Origin: Pantoea cypripedii
Lineage (GTDB): Bacteria; Pseudomonadota; Gammaproteobacteria; Enterobacterales; Enterobacteriaceae
Length of the DNA stretch: 64,000 bases
Direction: 5' to 3'
Assembly (NCBI RefSeq): GCF_002095535.1
Contig: NZ_MLJI01000001.1
Location: 2,965,832-3,029,831, forward strand
Of the stretch, positions 26,511 to 38,065 are shown one piece after another. How positions within the stretch are numbered: the stretch's first letter is position 1; the number at the start of each line of letters is the position of its first letter. The translations under genes were made by a program, and so were the position numbers. Below the pieces are notes generated by a model. That model worked only from the letters and a program-made list of their open reading frames with translations, made no database searches and was not told the origin of the DNA.

Positions 26511-27950
26511 ATGACATCATCTCCCCTGCTGGCCCTGTTCAGTCATCAAAGCCAGGGCGGCCTGCGCGAACGGTTGTGCGGCACGCTGCGCCAGGCGATT
26601 GCCAGCGGTCATCTGCGTTACGGACAAAAGGTGCCCTCCAGCCGCCAGCTGGCGCTGGATCTTGACCTCTCCCGCGTCACGGTGGAGGCCGCCTATGCCC
26701 AGCTGGAAAGTGAAGGCTATCTGCAACGCCACAGCGGACGCGGCACCTTTGTTGCCATCGCCATGCCAACGCGCGCGCAGCCGGGTAAGCAGCAGAATAT
26801 CCTGAATTTTTCCACGCGCGGCAGCCAGGTGCTGGCAACGGGAGGATGTCAGGATCCACCGTTCCCGCAGGCATTTGCTGCCGGTTCGCCGGAATTACGT
26901 GCGTTTCCACATACAACATGGCGACGCATCAGCGCCAGCGTACAACGTTCACTGGGCAGCAAAGTGATGGGTTATGGCGATCCCTGCGGTTATGCGCCAT
27001 TACGTCAGGCGGTGGCGGATTATCTGGCATTGTCGCGTGGTCTGCGCTGTGAGGCGGAACAGGTACTGATTCTGACCAGCTCACAACAGGCGTTACAGTT
27101 GCTGGCACTGATGTTTCTCGATAGCGGCGACGACGTCTGGCTGGAGGAACCGGGATACCCTGGCGCGCGCAATGCCTTCCTCGCCGCCGGTGCGCACTGC
27201 CGGGCGATGCCACTGGATGCAGAGGGCGCAGTCCCGCTCAGCGGCCGCGCAAAATTGGTCTATCTCACCCCTTCACACCATTATCCCACCGGTACGCCAA
27301 TGAGCCTGGCGCGGCGCTTGCAGTGGCTGGCGTGGGCGCGTCAGCAGGATAGCTGGCTGATTGAGGATGATTACGATAGCGAGTTTCACTATGGTGAACG
27401 TCCGCTGCCTGCGCTGCAGGGGCTGGAAGCGCAGAGCCGGGTCATTAGCCTCGGCACCTTTTCCAAAACGCTGTTCCCGTCACTCCGCCTGGCCTGGATG
27501 GTGGTGCCCCCGATGCTGGTTGATGCACTGGGCCGCGCACGCAGCGTGCTGGATGGGCACAGCGCGCTGTTGCCACAGGCGATCACCGCCGAATTTATTC
27601 AACAGGGACATTTTGCCAGCCATCTGCGTCTGATGCGCCAGCTGTACCACAGCCGTCGTGATGTGCTGCTGCAACAATTGCGCACGCGCTGCGGCGACTG
27701 GCTGACACCGCTGCCGGCAGCAGGCGGCCTGCAACTGACGGTGAATTTATCGCAGGGCGATGAAGCGAGGCTGACCGATGAGGCGCGCGCGATCGGTCTG
27801 CAACTGCCGCGTCTGTCGCCGCTGTACGCGGGAGAGACGCGGCAGTCTGGCTGGATACTGGGTTTCGCCGCGCTGACGCCCGGCGAAATTGTGGCTGCCT
27901 GCGATAAGCTGGTTATGCTGCTGTCGCGTGACGGGCAAAGCGCCAGGTAA
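26511..27950 (+). CDS. MocR/GabR-type regulator (GntR HTH plus aminotransferase domain)
   Basis: 479 residues. The N-terminal GntR winged helix (about 15-82; [33 protein letters not shown]) is joined by a linker to a class I aminotransferase fold (about 125-475). [12 protein letters not shown] holds the PLP-ring Asp and K319 in [10 protein letters not shown] is the expected PLP lysine. The family senses PLP or amino-compound adducts; targets are often the divergent neighbour, here a rhodanese gene. The 3' end overlaps the convergent yfcJ gene by 38 bp. It is not in the E. coli flk-yfcJ interval. Confidence 0.9.
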   Translation: MTSSPLLALFSHQSQGGLRERLCGTLRQAIASGHLRYGQKVPSSRQLALDLDLSRVTVEAAYAQLESEGYLQRHSGRGTFVAIAMPTRAQPGKQQNILNFSTRGSQVLATGGCQDPPFPQAFAAGSPELRAFPHTTWRRISASVQRSLGSKVMGYGDPCGYAPLRQAVADYLALSRGLRCEAEQVLILTSSQQALQLLALMFLDSGDDVWLEEPGYPGARNAFLAAGAHCRAMPLDAEGAVPLSGRAKLVYLTPSHHYPTGTPMSLARRLQWLAWARQQDSWLIEDDYDSEFHYGERPLPALQGLEAQSRVISLGTFSKTLFPSLRLAWMVVPPMLVDALGRARSVLDGHSALLPQAITAEFIQQGHFASHLRLMRQLYHSRRDVLLQQLRTRCGDWLTPLPAAGGLQLTVNLSQGDEARLTDEARAIGLQLPRLSPLYAGETRQSGWILGFAALTPGEIVAACDKLVMLLSRDGQSAR

Positions 27951-29094
27951 CCAGCATACCGAGCGCCGCACAGCAGGCGCCCGCGAGATACACTGAACCG
28001 TAACCGAACGCCGTCGCCAGCAAACCGGTCAGCGGACCGCTGGCCCCGTAAGCGATATCCTGAAACGCGGAGAAGCCACCCAGCGCGGTACCGCGAATCT
28101 GCGGCGAGACGCGTTTGATCACTTCCACACCGAGCGCCGGGAAGATCAGCGAACAACCACAGCCGGTTAGCGCGGCTCCCAGCAGCGCAATCCAGCCTTG
28201 TCCGGCCAGCCCCAGTAGCGTCAGACCGGCGGCTTCAACCAGCAACGAAACCATCGCCACCCGCACGCCACCGTGACGATCCGGCAAACCACCGAAGAAC
28301 ACGCGCACCAGTACAAACGCACAGCCAAAAGCGGTCAGCGCGAAACCCGCATTCCCCCACTGCTCAGCAGCAAAATACAACGAGGTAAAGGTACCGATGA
28401 CGGCAAAGCCAGCCCCCTGTAGCGCCAGCGCCAGGCCGGGTTGAAAAATGGTTTTTATCACGCTGAACAGCGACGGACGTTCCCCACCCACCACCGGCAC
28501 CGCGGAAATCCAGCTGTTTAACCCCAGCGACAGCAGCGGCAGCAGCAGAGCTACCCCGCCGAGTGCGGCAAATCCACCGTACTGATGGATCAATAAACCG
28601 AGGGGGGCACCGGCAGCCAGCGATCCATAAATCGCCATACCGTTCCACGACATCACCAGCCCGGAACGTTTACTGCCCACCAGGCCCATCCCCCAGGTGA
28701 GGTTGCCAGTCAGCAGCAGACTTTCCCCGAAACCGAGCAGCAGGCGACCTATCGCCAGCAGGCCGAACTTCGCCCACGGTGACACCGGCAACAGCGCCGC
28801 CGCCAGATAGGCTACGCCCACCAGCGCAATCGCCATCATGCCATGCTGAGCGGTGAGTTTAGCGCCGTGCTGATCGGCGCGACGACCGGCGAAACTGCGC
28901 GTCAGCAGGGTGGCAAAGAATTGAATCCCCACCGCCAGGCCAACCATGACGTTGTTCATGCCCAGCTCCTGGTGGACATACAACGGGATAACCGGCAGCG
29001 CCAGCCCGGCGGTGAGATAAGTCAGAAACACCGCAAATGAGGTGCAGGCTAAAGGGAATACAGATTGCGTCTGCGCGTTTGCAGCCATAGACAT
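27913..29094 (-). CDS. yfcJ: MFS transporter YfcJ
   Basis: 393 residues from ATG 29094, with AAGGAG 10 nt upstream (392 in E. coli); an earlier start at 29148 was rejected. Twelve predicted membrane helices. [18 protein letters not shown] is the loop 2-3 motif and [13 protein letters not shown] the matching loop in the second half. The substrate of YfcJ is not established. It lies upstream of fabB as in E. coli. Its 3' end overlaps the MocR gene. Confidence 0.88.
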   Translation of the reverse strand: MSMAANAQTQSVFPLACTSFAVFLTYLTAGLALPVIPLYVHQELGMNNVMVGLAVGIQFFATLLTRSFAGRRADQHGAKLTAQHGMMAIALVGVAYLAAALLPVSPWAKFGLLAIGRLLLGFGESLLLTGNLTWGMGLVGSKRSGLVMSWNGMAIYGSLAAGAPLGLLIHQYGGFAALGGVALLLPLLSLGLNSWISAVPVVGGERPSLFSVIKTIFQPGLALALQGAGFAVIGTFTSLYFAAEQWGNAGFALTAFGCAFVLVRVFFGGLPDRHGGVRVAMVSLLVEAAGLTLLGLAGQGWIALLGAALTGCGCSLIFPALGVEVIKRVSPQIRGTALGGFSAFQDIAYGASGPLTGLLATAFGYGSVYLAGACCAALGMLVTWRFARHATAA

Positions 29095-29256
29095 ATGGAC
29101 GTAACTCCTTGTTCTGAGACGTGCCATGCAGGCGAAAACCAGACACACGCACGTCTTCTGTGATTAACAGAAACGGGTGCGTTGGTTAACGTGAACGCTT
29201 ACGTATTACGAGATGAGGGGATTGATTGTGGCAAGCGAAGCGCAGAATGTCAAAAC

Positions 29257-29282
29257 AACGAGGGCCGGATTAACCGGCCCTC
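29257..29282 (-). terminator. fabB terminator
   Basis: Stem GAGGGCCGG/CCGGCCCTC with a 5-nt loop; the minus strand continues GTTGTTTTG. It is 22 bp after fabB. Confidence 0.75.
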
Positions 29283-29303
29283 GTGGGAACAATAGTCCTG
29301 AAA

Positions 29304-30524
29304 TCAGGCGTTATATTTACGCATGGTCAGGGTGGCGTTCGTCCCGCCGAAGCCGAAGCTGTTCGACATCACGGTAGTCAGCGCTTTTTCGGTCGGCTTA
29401 GTCACGATGTTCATGCCCTTCGCCGCGTCGTCCAGTTCTTCCACGTTGATGCTCGGGGCAATGAAGCTGTTTTCCAGCATCAACAGGGTATAAATCGCTT
29501 CCTGCACGCCCGCCGCCCCCAGTGAGTGGCCGGTCATCGCTTTGGTTGCAGAGATATACGGGGTGTTGTCACCGAATACTTCACGAATCGCACCCAGCTC
29601 TTTCACGTCACCAACCGGGGTAGAAGTCCCGTGGGTGTTGAGGTAGTCGATCGGTGCGTCCAGACCCTGCATCGCCATTCTCATGCAGCGTGCTGCGCCT
29701 TCACCTGACGGAGCGACCATGTCCGCGCCATCTGAGGTTGCGCCGTAGCCGACGATTTCAGCGTAGATGTGTGCGCCGCGAGCCAGTGCGTGCTCCAGTT
29801 CTTCCACCACAACCATACCGCCGCCGCCAGCAATGACGAAGCCGTCACGGTTAGCATCATAGGTACGTGACGCTTTTTCCGGGGTTTCATTGTATTTGGT
29901 GGAGAGCGCGCCCATGGCGTCGAACTCACAAGCCATTTCCCAGCTCAGTTCTTCACCGCCGCCAGCAAACACGATGTCCTGTTTGCCCAGCTGGATCTGC
30001 TCAACCGCGTTACCGATGCAGTGCGCAGAAGTCGCACAGGCGGAGCTGATGGAGTAGTTCACACCGTGGATTTTGAACGGGGTTGCCAGGCAGGCAGACA
30101 CGCCAGAAGCCATCGCTTTGGTGACCACATACGGGCCAACCGCTTTCAGACCGCGCGGGCTACGCATAGCATCCGCACCGAACACCTGGAAACGCGGGGA
30201 ACCGCCGCCGGAACCGGCAATCAGGCCCACACGCGGGTTGTTCTGGTATTGTTCTTCAGTCAGGCCGGAATCTTTAACCGCTTCCGCCATCGACAGGTAT
30301 GCGTAAATAGAGGCATCGCTCATGAAACGCACGATTTTGCGATCGATAAGCCCGGTGGTATCCAGTTTTACGTTACCCCATACGTGGCTGCGCATCCCGG
30401 CTTCTTTCATCTCTTCGGAGAAAGTGATACCAGAACGCCCTTCACGCAGAGATGCCAGCACCTCCTGCTGGTTATTACCAATGCTGGAAACAATACCCAG
30501 GCCAGTAATCACTGCACGTTTCAT
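29304..30524 (-). CDS. fabB: 3-oxoacyl-[ACP] synthase I FabB
   Basis: 406 residues from ATG 30524, the same as E. coli; the upstream in-frame start at 30605 is rejected because it reads through the operators. The Cys-His-His triad is visible: C163 in SSACATSAH, His in [11 protein letters not shown] and His in TGHSLGAAG. It elongates acyl-ACPs and is essential for unsaturated fatty acids. Upstream lie FabR- and FadR-type operators in the E. coli arrangement, so repression by FabR and activation by FadR are likely. Divergent from mnmC. Confidence 0.97.
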   Translation of the reverse strand: MKRAVITGLGIVSSIGNNQQEVLASLREGRSGITFSEEMKEAGMRSHVWGNVKLDTTGLIDRKIVRFMSDASIYAYLSMAEAVKDSGLTEEQYQNNPRVGLIAGSGGGSPRFQVFGADAMRSPRGLKAVGPYVVTKAMASGVSACLATPFKIHGVNYSISSACATSAHCIGNAVEQIQLGKQDIVFAGGGEELSWEMACEFDAMGALSTKYNETPEKASRTYDANRDGFVIAGGGGMVVVEELEHALARGAHIYAEIVGYGATSDGADMVAPSGEGAARCMRMAMQGLDAPIDYLNTHGTSTPVGDVKELGAIREVFGDNTPYISATKAMTGHSLGAAGVQEAIYTLLMLENSFIAPSINVEELDDAAKGMNIVTKPTEKALTTVMSNSFGFGGTNATLTMRKYNA

Positions 30525-30567
30525 TAAAATAGTCCTCTTCCACTTCTTTTGGATTGACGTGCACTCT

Positions 30568-30585
30568 AGCTTACACTTGTAAGCC
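30568..30585. promoter_or_regulatory. FabR operator of fabB
   Basis: AGCTTACACTTGTAAGCC is an almost perfect palindrome that matches the enteric FabR site (AGCGTACA-NN-TGTACGCT type). It lies 44 bp upstream of the fabB ATG, next to the FadR site, as in E. coli. Confidence 0.8.
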
Positions 30586-30586
30586 G

Positions 30587-30603
30587 AACAAGTCCGATCA
30601 GCC
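30587..30603 (-). promoter_or_regulatory. FadR operator of fabB
   Basis: The minus strand reads GGCTGATCGGACTTGTT, close to the FadR consensus ANCTGGTCYGACNTGTT. The order FadR then FabR towards fabB is that of E. coli, where FadR activates. Confidence 0.8.
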
Positions 30604-30679
30604 ATTTCCTTTTGTAAATTTGCGTCATGTGACGGCTCTCGCTAAAATCACGCCACTGCCTGAAATATGGACCTTTCCC

Positions 30680-32692
30680 TTGAAGTTATCCCCGGTCGAA
30701 CACGCACAGCTAAACTGGAACGAACAGGGTACACCTGTTTCGCAAACCTTCGACGATGTCTACTTCTCCAACGACAATGGTCTGGAGGAGACGCGTTATG
30801 TCTTCCTTGATGGTAACCAGATTCCGCAGCGCTTCCCTGATCATGATCGTGATCTGTTTATTGTTGCGGAGAGCGGTTTTGGCACTGGCCTCAACTTTCT
30901 CACGCTGTGGCAGGCGTTCGACCGTTACCGTACTCAGCACCCCACAGCCCGCCTGCAGCGCCTGCACTTTATCAGCTGTGAAAAATTCCCACTGACCCAC
31001 CCGGACCTGGTGGCAGCCCACGCCCACTGGCCGGAACTGCAACCCTGGGCCGAACAACTCCAGCAGCAATGGCCAGCGGCGTTGCCAGGCTGCCAGCGAT
31101 TGCTGTTTGCTGGCGGTGAGGTCACGCTGGACCTGTGGCTAGGCGATATTAACGCGCTAATTGATACCTTTGATGACAGTCTGCATCGTCAGGTGGACGC
31201 CTGGTTTCTCGATGGTTTCGCGCCGGCGAAAAATCCGGAGATGTGGACGCCAGACCTGTTTGCCGCCATGGCACGAATGGCGCGCCCGAGCGGCACGCTG
31301 GCGACCTTCACTTCCGCCGGATTTGTTCGCCGTGGTTTGCAGGAAGCAGGTTTTAGCATCACCAAACGCAAAGGCTTCGGGCATAAACGCGAGATGCTGA
31401 CCGGAGAGTTAACCTCTGCCCCTGCCCTGCCCCAACGTCAGCCGTGGTATGCGCGACCAAAAGCGGACAGCCAGGACGTGGCGCTGATTGGCGGCGGTGT
31501 TGCCAGTGCGGTGCTGGCACTGGCGCTATTGCGTCGCGGCTGGCGCGTGACTCTGTATTGCGCCGATACGGCGGCGGCGCTGGGTGCCTCCGGCAATCGC
31601 CAGGGCGCGCTCTATCCGCTGCTGAATCAGCACGACCCGGCGCTGGCCCGCTTTTTCCCGGCAGCATTCAGCTTCGCCCGCCGCGTGTACGATGCGCTGC
31701 CGGTGAACTTTGAGCACGACTGGAGCGGTGTGCTGCAACTGGGCTGGGACGAGAAAAGCGCCGACAAAATTGCCCAGATGCTGGATATGGGTCTGCCGCA
31801 GGCGATCGCCCAGGGTGTCAATAAAGAACAAGCTGAAACGCTGGCCGGTGTCGCGCTGGGTATGGGTGGCATTTACTATCCGCTCGGTGGCTGGTTGTCG
31901 CCTTCTGAATTGACCAGCAACCTGCTTGAATTTGCCCAAAGCCAGGGCCTGCGGGTGCACTGGTTACATCGCGTCAGCCAGCTGCAACGTCAGGAGGATG
32001 GCTGGACGCTGAGTTTTGTTGATAAGCCCGCGGTGCAGCATCAACAGGTGGTGCTGGCTAATGGCCATGCGCTGCTGGATATCGCTCAAAGTCAGTCGTT
32101 ACCGGTGTATGCGGTGGCGGGCCAGGTCAGCCATGTGCCCACCAACCCAGCATTAGGGGCGCTGCGCAGCGTGCTGTGCTATGACGGTTATCTCACGCCA
32201 GTCAGCCCGAATTATGCCACCCACTGCATTGGGGCCAGCTACCATCGCGGCGCGACTGACACCGCGTATCGCGCCGATGACCAGCAGGAAAATCGCCAGC
32301 GCCTGATCAATTGCCTGCCAGATGCCGGGTGGCCAGCTCAGGTTGATGTCAGCGGCAGCGAAGCACGTAATGGCGTGCGCTGCGCCACACGCGACCATTT
32401 GCCCATGGCAGGCAGCGTCCCGGATTACGACGCGACCCTGACGCAATACGCCACGCTTGCCGAACAGCGCGCGCAAGGTGCAGCGGTGGCTGACGCCCCA
32501 CTCTATGCGGGATTATTTGTGCTGGGAGCGCTTGGGTCGCGTGGATTATGCAGTGCGCCTTTGGCTGCTGAAGTGCTGGCCGCACAAATGAGTGGAGAGC
32601 CACAACCGCTGGATGCGGCCACGCTGGCGGCGATGAATCCCAATCGCTACTGGGTAAGAAAACTGCTGAAAGGGAAGAAGGCGGGACGGTAG
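30680..32692 (+). CDS. mnmC: Bifunctional tRNA 5-methylaminomethyl-2-thiouridine enzyme MnmC
   Basis: 670 residues if started at TTG 30680 (668 in E. coli); this gives [20 protein letters not shown] after the start, aligned with the E. coli N-terminus. ATG 30554 adds 42 unrelated residues and lies across the fabB operators; GTG 30629 is another choice. The N-terminal MnmC2 methyltransferase (about 1-240) has [20 protein letters not shown] as the SAM-binding segment and [17 protein letters not shown]. The C-terminal MnmC1 oxidase (about 260-665) has the FAD motif [19 protein letters not shown]. It finishes mnm5s2U34 in tRNAs. Confidence 0.92.
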   Translation: MKLSPVEHAQLNWNEQGTPVSQTFDDVYFSNDNGLEETRYVFLDGNQIPQRFPDHDRDLFIVAESGFGTGLNFLTLWQAFDRYRTQHPTARLQRLHFISCEKFPLTHPDLVAAHAHWPELQPWAEQLQQQWPAALPGCQRLLFAGGEVTLDLWLGDINALIDTFDDSLHRQVDAWFLDGFAPAKNPEMWTPDLFAAMARMARPSGTLATFTSAGFVRRGLQEAGFSITKRKGFGHKREMLTGELTSAPALPQRQPWYARPKADSQDVALIGGGVASAVLALALLRRGWRVTLYCADTAAALGASGNRQGALYPLLNQHDPALARFFPAAFSFARRVYDALPVNFEHDWSGVLQLGWDEKSADKIAQMLDMGLPQAIAQGVNKEQAETLAGVALGMGGIYYPLGGWLSPSELTSNLLEFAQSQGLRVHWLHRVSQLQRQEDGWTLSFVDKPAVQHQQVVLANGHALLDIAQSQSLPVYAVAGQVSHVPTNPALGALRSVLCYDGYLTPVSPNYATHCIGASYHRGATDTAYRADDQQENRQRLINCLPDAGWPAQVDVSGSEARNGVRCATRDHLPMAGSVPDYDATLTQYATLAEQRAQGAAVADAPLYAGLFVLGALGSRGLCSAPLAAEVLAAQMSGEPQPLDAATLAAMNPNRYWVRKLLKGKKAGR

Positions 32693-32712
32693 GCTTCCTC
32701 CGTCCCGATTCA

Positions 32713-32994
32713 TCAGGCTGACTTGCGCGCCTGGCTAAACAGATTATCCCACATGCCGACCACCAGCGCCTGGTCACGCGGCGACAGTTCACCCGCCGCA
32801 ATGGCTTTTTGCAGGCTGTGAGTCACCTGAAGCTGCAACGCTTCCGGCGTGTGTTCACCGGTTTGCTCAATCTCCGCCACTGCCAGCGTCAGATGTCCGC
32901 GCAGATAACCGCCCGCAAAAAGCTCGTCGTCACTGGCGTGATCCACCATATCGTCAATCAGCGCCAGAATGCGTGACTCAAATTCTACGATCAT
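32713..32994 (-). CDS. yfcL: Conserved protein YfcL
   Basis: 93 residues, as in E. coli (92). A small acidic, largely helical protein of the YfcL family, with [21 protein letters not shown] and the end [18 protein letters not shown]. No function is established. It is the last gene of the aroC-mepA-yfcA-epmC-yfcL series and convergent with mnmC across 20 bp. Confidence 0.9.
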   Translation of the reverse strand: MIVEFESRILALIDDMVDHASDDELFAGGYLRGHLTLAVAEIEQTGEHTPEALQLQVTHSLQKAIAAGELSPRDQALVVGMWDNLFSQARKSA

Positions 32995-33016
32995 CTCTCT
33001 TTTCCTTCATTAATGG

Positions 33017-33562
33017 TCACAGATCTTCCGGCCAGGGAAAGTGTGCTGCCGTCAGAGCAGGCGTGCCGTAATAATCGGTTAATGCCTGAATAAAACGCGC
33101 CGGACGCGCCGGGATGCCTTGCTCAAGGTAAGTCATCACCTGGGCATGCACCTTACGCTGAAACGCGATGCGATCTGGCTCACAATCTCCTTCGAGATTG
33201 TCACAACTTACGTTGAAGGGAAAGCCCGCCGCCACACAAAACAACCACTCCAGCGCCTGCGGCTTAATCTCTACCGATTCAAACTGGCTTTGCGTCTGCG
33301 CATCGCGCCCATCCGGGCAATACCAGTAACCAAAATCCACCAGCTTGCGCCGCTCGGCACCCGCGATGCACCAGTGAGAAATTTCATGCAACCCACTGGC
33401 GTAAAAGCCATGGGCAAACACCACACGGTGCCACGGCGACGTCTCATCAGCGGGAAGATAGATGGGTTCATCGTCGCCTTTAATTAGACGCGTCTGAAAC
33501 TCGTCCTGAAAGCAGCTATCGAACACGCTAATCAGCTGCTCGTAATGATGTGTTGTACTCAT
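33017..33562 (-). CDS. epmC: Elongation factor P hydroxylase EpmC
   Basis: 181 residues from ATG 33562 (182 in E. coli); the longer ORF from 33661 was rejected. HGFYASGLHEISHWCIAG holds the HExxH-like metal-binding residues, and VDFGYWYCPDGRDAQTQ is conserved. It hydroxylates the beta-lysylated lysine of EF-P. Formerly yfcM. Confidence 0.94.
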   Translation of the reverse strand: MSTTHHYEQLISVFDSCFQDEFQTRLIKGDDEPIYLPADETSPWHRVVFAHGFYASGLHEISHWCIAGAERRKLVDFGYWYCPDGRDAQTQSQFESVEIKPQALEWLFCVAAGFPFNVSCDNLEGDCEPDRIAFQRKVHAQVMTYLEQGIPARPARFIQALTDYYGTPALTAAHFPWPEDL

Positions 33563-33629
33563 GATGTCATTGTTCTGTTGAAAACCGGCGTCATTGTCGC
33601 ATCGGTTGCTGCTATTGACGAGTGTTTGA

Positions 33630-34427
33630 TCACAGGGTGGCCATCCATGCCAGCAGCGCACTACCGTGGCTATCCCATAACAGTTTGGCGCTCATCACCG
33701 CTGATACCGTCACCACCATCGGGCGGATCAGTTTCTGTCCACGGCTCAGCACCAGACGCGCGCCGAGTCTGGCACCGCAAAACGCGCCCAGCAGCATGAT
33801 AAGCCCGGTGCCCCACACCACTTTGCCGCCAAACATAAAGAACAGCAGGCTGCCAAAGTTGGAGGTGAAGTTGAGGATTTTGGCGTGTGCGGTGGCTTTT
33901 GCCAGGTTGAAGCCGCATAAGGTGACGAAGGCCAGCGCATAGAACGAGCCAGCACCAGGACCAAAGAAGCCATCGTAAAAACCGACGCAACCACCGCCCA
34001 CCAACGCATAGGCCAAACCGTGCAGACGCTGCGCGCGATCCTGCTCGCCGATGCGCGGCATCAGCAGGAACCACAGCCCGATACCGATCAGCAGCAGCGG
34101 CAGCATTTGGCGCAACACGTCGGCATGCATATGCTGAATCAGCAACGCGCCGCACACCGCGCCGACAAAGGTCATGGCGATATTCAGCCGCTGCGCATGC
34201 AGCTTCACTGCGCCACGGCGCACAAAATACAGGCTGGCGGAGAAAGATCCGCCAACCGATTGCAGTTTATTGGTGGCTAACGCCTGAGCGGGAGAAAGTC
34301 CTGCCGCCAGCAGCGACGGCAGAGTTAGCAGGCCACCGCCACCGGCGATGGAATCAATAAATGCGGCCAGAACCGACACACCAAACAACACCACCAGCAC
34401 CAGAGGGCTGGCAACGAACCATTCCAT
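33630..34427 (-). CDS. yfcA: TSUP-family membrane protein YfcA
   Basis: 265 residues (269 in E. coli). About seven or eight membrane helices; FIDSIAGGGGLLTLPSLLAAGL (about 23-44) is the hallmark of the TauE/SafE family, repeated less clearly as GFYDGFFGPGAGSFYALAF. The family exports or imports sulfur compounds; the YfcA substrate is unknown. It lies 8 bp after mepA. Confidence 0.92.
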   Translation of the reverse strand: MEWFVASPLVLVVLFGVSVLAAFIDSIAGGGGLLTLPSLLAAGLSPAQALATNKLQSVGGSFSASLYFVRRGAVKLHAQRLNIAMTFVGAVCGALLIQHMHADVLRQMLPLLLIGIGLWFLLMPRIGEQDRAQRLHGLAYALVGGGCVGFYDGFFGPGAGSFYALAFVTLCGFNLAKATAHAKILNFTSNFGSLLFFMFGGKVVWGTGLIMLLGAFCGARLGARLVLSRGQKLIRPMVVTVSAVMSAKLLWDSHGSALLAWMATL

Positions 34428-34435
34428 GGATATTC

Positions 34436-35260
34436 CTACAGAAGATGTTTATAGAGCAACGCCTGGCAAGACGGTGGCAACGGCGGTGGTTCTTTTTTGA
34501 CCGGTGGCGTGCTGCCCGGTTTTTTCGGCAGGAACCAGCTGTCCAGCTCAGCACCACAGCCATCGCCTGGCGGAGGAGGAGCCTGATCCTGACACTCCAG
34601 ACTACCTGGCGGGCAACGCAGACGGACATGCATATGCGCGCGATGGGCAAACCACGGACGGACTTTATTCAGCCAGGCACGATCGCTGCCTGCGTCGGCA
34701 CAAAGCTGCTTTTTAATTGCCGGATTGACGAAGATACGCGTCACTTCATCATCTTTCGCCGCCAGTTTGATCAGGCTGTCAATTTGAGGCTGCCAGTGGC
34801 GCGCCACCACCTGTTTGCCGTCGGCGGCCACCAGATCCAGCGGCTGTGGCTTCAGCAGCTGCTGCGCCGTCCAGCGGCTTTGCGGCAGTTGCAGCCAGAT
34901 ATCAACATCCAGTCCGGTTTGATGGCTGGCGTGACCGCTGCTAAAACGGCCACCGGCCGCCATCCCCATATCACCAATCAGCACCTGCCCCAGTTGCAGC
35001 TGGTGCACCTGGGTACTGAGACGCTGGATAAAAGCAACCAGGTCCGGATGGCCGTAATAACGACGCTGATCCTGACGCATCACCTGGTAGTTGGGTGAAT
35101 TCAGCGGTAATTGCGCAGCACCGACGATACAGCCATTGGCAAAGCTGCCAATCGACTGCGGCGCACCGCTAATCGGTTGATAAATTTGCTGCCAGGGCGT
35201 GGCGGCCCCGGCAACCGCACTGCACAGCAGCGCGGCGAGAGTCAGCAGCAGGCGACGCAT
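34436..35260 (-). CDS. mepA: Penicillin-insensitive murein DD-endopeptidase MepA
   Basis: 274 residues from ATG 35260, as in E. coli; a start at 35308 would overlap aroC and hide the signal peptide. Signal peptide to about residue 19 (AVAGA). Zinc-site segments of the LAS family are visible: [20 protein letters not shown] and [12 protein letters not shown]. It cuts D-Ala-DAP cross-links in the periplasm. It is 4 bp after aroC. Confidence 0.95.
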   Translation of the reverse strand: MRRLLLTLAALLCSAVAGAATPWQQIYQPISGAPQSIGSFANGCIVGAAQLPLNSPNYQVMRQDQRRYYGHPDLVAFIQRLSTQVHQLQLGQVLIGDMGMAAGGRFSSGHASHQTGLDVDIWLQLPQSRWTAQQLLKPQPLDLVAADGKQVVARHWQPQIDSLIKLAAKDDEVTRIFVNPAIKKQLCADAGSDRAWLNKVRPWFAHRAHMHVRLRCPPGSLECQDQAPPPPGDGCGAELDSWFLPKKPGSTPPVKKEPPPLPPSCQALLYKHLL

Positions 35261-35264
35261 TGAT

Positions 35265-36350
35265 TTACCAGCGCGGAACAGTGGAGTTAACGTCAGCGCA
35301 CTGCGCACGCTGGCGCAGCAGATGATCCATCAGCACGATCGCCATCATCGCTTCAGCAATCGGCACCGCACGGATACCGACGCAGGGATCGTGACGCCCT
35401 TTGGTGATCATCTCCACTTCTTCGCCATCACGGGTGATGGTTTTACCCGGTACGGTGATGCTGGAGGTCGGCTTCATCGCCAGGTTGGCGCTGATGGTCT
35501 GACCGCTGCTGATGCCGCCAAGAATGCCGCCCGCATGGTTGCTCTGGAAGCCATTGGCGCGGATTTCATCACGATGCTGGCTGCCGCGCTGGTTAACTAC
35601 CGCGAAGCCGTCACCGATTTCCACACCCTTCACCGCGTTGATGCTCATCAACGCATGCGCCAGGTCCGCATCCAGACGATCAAATACCGGTTCACCCAGG
35701 CCCGGCGGCACGTTTTCCGCCATCACTGTCACTTTGGCACCAATGGAGTCGCCCTCTTTTTTCAGCGCGCGCATCAGTTCATCCAGCGCTTCCAGCTTGT
35801 CCGCATCCGGGCAAAAGAACGGGTTTTCTTCGACGATGCTCCAGTCCTTCAGCTCGCAGGCCACGTCGCCAATCTGAGCCAGATAGCCACGCACCAGAAT
35901 ACCGTGCTTCATTTGCAGGTATTTTTTCGCGATGGCACCGGCTGCCACACGCATTGCCGTTTCGCGCGCCGAAGAACGGCCACCGCCACGGTAATCACGC
36001 AGGCCATATTTTTGTTCGTAGGTGTAATCCGCATGCCCGGGACGGAACAGGTCTTTAATGGCGCTGTAGTCCTGCGAACGCTGGTCGGTGTTCTCAATCA
36101 GCAGGCCGATTGAGGTTCCGGTGGTGACGCCTTCAAACACGCCAGACAAAATTTTCACCTGATCCGGCTCGCGACGCTGCGTGGTGTAGCGCGAGGTACC
36201 AGGACGGCGACGATCAAGATCGTGCTGAATATCGGCTTCGGTCAGCGGAATGCCGGGCGGCACGCCATCAACAATGCAGCCCAGCGCAATACCGTGCGAC
36301 TCGCCAAACGTGGTTACTCGAAAAAATTGTCCGATGCTGTTTCCGGCCAT
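35265..36350 (-). CDS. aroC: Chorismate synthase AroC
   Basis: 361 residues, as in E. coli. The N-terminus [22 protein letters not shown], the central [19 protein letters not shown] and the end motif [19 protein letters not shown] are the three family signatures. It makes chorismate from EPSP with reduced FMN, the last step of the shared aromatic pathway. It lies 38 bp after prmB. Confidence 0.97.
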   Translation of the reverse strand: MAGNSIGQFFRVTTFGESHGIALGCIVDGVPPGIPLTEADIQHDLDRRRPGTSRYTTQRREPDQVKILSGVFEGVTTGTSIGLLIENTDQRSQDYSAIKDLFRPGHADYTYEQKYGLRDYRGGGRSSARETAMRVAAGAIAKKYLQMKHGILVRGYLAQIGDVACELKDWSIVEENPFFCPDADKLEALDELMRALKKEGDSIGAKVTVMAENVPPGLGEPVFDRLDADLAHALMSINAVKGVEIGDGFAVVNQRGSQHRDEIRANGFQSNHAGGILGGISSGQTISANLAMKPTSSITVPGKTITRDGEEVEMITKGRHDPCVGIRAVPIAEAMMAIVLMDHLLRQRAQCADVNSTVPRW

Positions 36351-36388
36351 GCTAATTCCTTGTTGCGGGCGTACACTCGCCCTCGTTT

Positions 36389-37321
36389 TTAGTCTTTGTA
36401 GAAAGAGAAGTGATGCTGTGCATCAACGATTTGCTGACGGGTCAGCATAAATACGCCGTCGCCACCGTTGTCGAACTCCAGCCAGGTAAAGGGCACATCG
36501 GGATACTGCTCGATCATATGCACCATGCTGTTACCCACTTCACAAATCAATACGCCCTGCTCGCTCAGATAATCCGGTGCACAGGCGAGGATGCGGCGCA
36601 CCAGCGTCAGGCCATCACTGCCTGCCGCCAGACCCAGCTCCGGCTCGTGGCGATATTCACCCGGCAGATCGTCCATGTCTTCCGCATCCACATACGGCGG
36701 GTTGGTGACGATCAGATCGTATTTCACGCCCGGCAGAGCACGGAACAGGTCAGCACGGATCGGCGTTACATGGTTGAGCAAACCGTGTTCTTCAATATTC
36801 CGTTCCGCCACCGCCAGCGCGTCAGTGGAGATATCCACCGCGTCCACTTCCGCTTCCGGGAAGGCGTAAGCACAGGCAATGGCGATGCAACCGCTGCCGG
36901 TACACATGTCGAGAATATGTGCCGGATTATCGCCGATCAGCCCGGCGAAGCGGTTTTCAATCAATTCACCAATCGGCGAACGCGGCACCAGCACGCGCTC
37001 ATCGACATAAAATTCGTGACCGCAGAACCAGGCTTTATTGGTGAGATAGGCCACCGGAATGCGCTCGTTCACGCGGCGAATCACGCGTTCCACGATGCGA
37101 TGGCGCTCGCTGGCCGTCAGGCGCGCATGGCGCATATCTTCCGGGATATCAAGCGGCAGCCAGAGGGTGGGCAGGACCAGTTGCACCGCTTCGTCCCAGG
37201 GGTTGTCTGTGCCGTGGCCATACCAGATACCGGCCGCAGAAAAACGGCTGACAGCCCAGCGCAGCATATCCTGAATGGTGTGCAGTTCATTGACTGCCTC
37301 ATCGACGAAAATTTTGTCCAC
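36389..37321 (-). CDS. prmB: 50S ribosomal protein uL3 glutamine methyltransferase PrmB
   Basis: 310 residues, as in E. coli. SAM-dependent methyltransferase with [20 protein letters not shown] (motif I) and the NPPY signature in [12 protein letters not shown], which binds the target glutamine. It methylates ribosomal protein L3. First gene of the prmB-aroC-mepA-yfcA-epmC-yfcL series; divergent from smrB. Confidence 0.95.
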   Translation of the reverse strand: MDKIFVDEAVNELHTIQDMLRWAVSRFSAAGIWYGHGTDNPWDEAVQLVLPTLWLPLDIPEDMRHARLTASERHRIVERVIRRVNERIPVAYLTNKAWFCGHEFYVDERVLVPRSPIGELIENRFAGLIGDNPAHILDMCTGSGCIAIACAYAFPEAEVDAVDISTDALAVAERNIEEHGLLNHVTPIRADLFRALPGVKYDLIVTNPPYVDAEDMDDLPGEYRHEPELGLAAGSDGLTLVRRILACAPDYLSEQGVLICEVGNSMVHMIEQYPDVPFTWLEFDNGGDGVFMLTRQQIVDAQHHFSFYKD

Positions 37322-37480
37322 GTAGCCCTCCAGCAGGCCATAAAATCAATCGGCCGATAGTTTGCCATGAAGCCGGGCAGAATTCAGCGCGGCAAGGTGA
37401 AAAAGCTGACATTAGTTAACACTTAAAGGTAAGGTATGGCATCGGGTTCCCCCGCCATTTCTGATGATATCTATTGAGAC

Positions 37481-38029
37481 ATGAGTAAGAAGACGCCGCT
37501 AAGCCAGGACGATCAGGCGCTGTTTCGCCAGTTAATGAGCGGAACGCGCAAAATGAAACAGGACACCATCGTGCATAAACCGGTGGTGAAAACGCGCGAA
37601 GTACCGTTGAAAAGGCTGCTTTCCGAACAGGCCGACAACAGCCATTACTTCTCCGACGAGTTTCAGCCGTTGCTGTCCAGCGACGGTCCGATGCGCTACG
37701 TACGCGCTGACGTCAGCCATTATGAGCTGAAAAAACTGCGCCGTGGCGACTATACCCCGGAAATTTTTCTCGATCTGCACGGCTTAACCCAGATGCAGGC
37801 CAAACAGGAACTCGGTGCGTTAATTGCCGCCTGTCGTCGTGAGCATTTGTTCTGCGCCAGCGTGATGACCGGCCACGGTAAACATATCCTCAAGCAGCAA
37901 ACGCCGCTGTGGCTGGCACAACATCCGTGGGTGATGGCATTTCATCAGGCACCGAAAATGTTTGGCGGCGACGCCGCGTTGCTGGTGCTGATTGAAGTAG
38001 AAGAGTGGCAACCGCCAGTGCTGCCTTAA
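37481..38029 (+). CDS. smrB: Ribosome rescue endonuclease SmrB
   Basis: 182 residues. The C-terminal Smr domain (about 95-178) shows [18 protein letters not shown] and [13 protein letters not shown], the catalytic DxH and GxG(K) motifs. SmrB cuts mRNA between collided ribosomes. The 159-bp gap to prmB holds its promoter. Convergent with sixA. Confidence 0.94.
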   Translation: MSKKTPLSQDDQALFRQLMSGTRKMKQDTIVHKPVVKTREVPLKRLLSEQADNSHYFSDEFQPLLSSDGPMRYVRADVSHYELKKLRRGDYTPEIFLDLHGLTQMQAKQELGALIAACRREHLFCASVMTGHGKHILKQQTPLWLAQHPWVMAFHQAPKMFGGDAALLVLIEVEEWQPPVLP

Positions 38030-38056
38030 AAAATCAGGGCCGCTCAGGAGCGGCCC
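38029..38056 (-). terminator. sixA terminator
   Basis: Stem GGGCCGCTC/GAGCGGCCC; on the minus strand it is followed by TGATTTTTTAAGG. It lies 10 bp after sixA and touches the smrB stop, and may also end smrB transcripts. Confidence 0.85.
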
Positions 38057-38065
38057 ACGGCGGGA

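Noticed and set aside
27599..28156. Minus-strand ORF of 185 codons across the MocR/yfcJ overlap
   Set aside because: It is a frame shadow of both yfcJ and the MocR gene, with Arg/Ser-rich composition.
36410..37360. Plus-strand ORF of 316 codons opposite prmB
   Set aside because: It mirrors a confidently identified prmB; the composition (His/Arg/Gln-rich) is typical of antisense frames in GC-rich genes.
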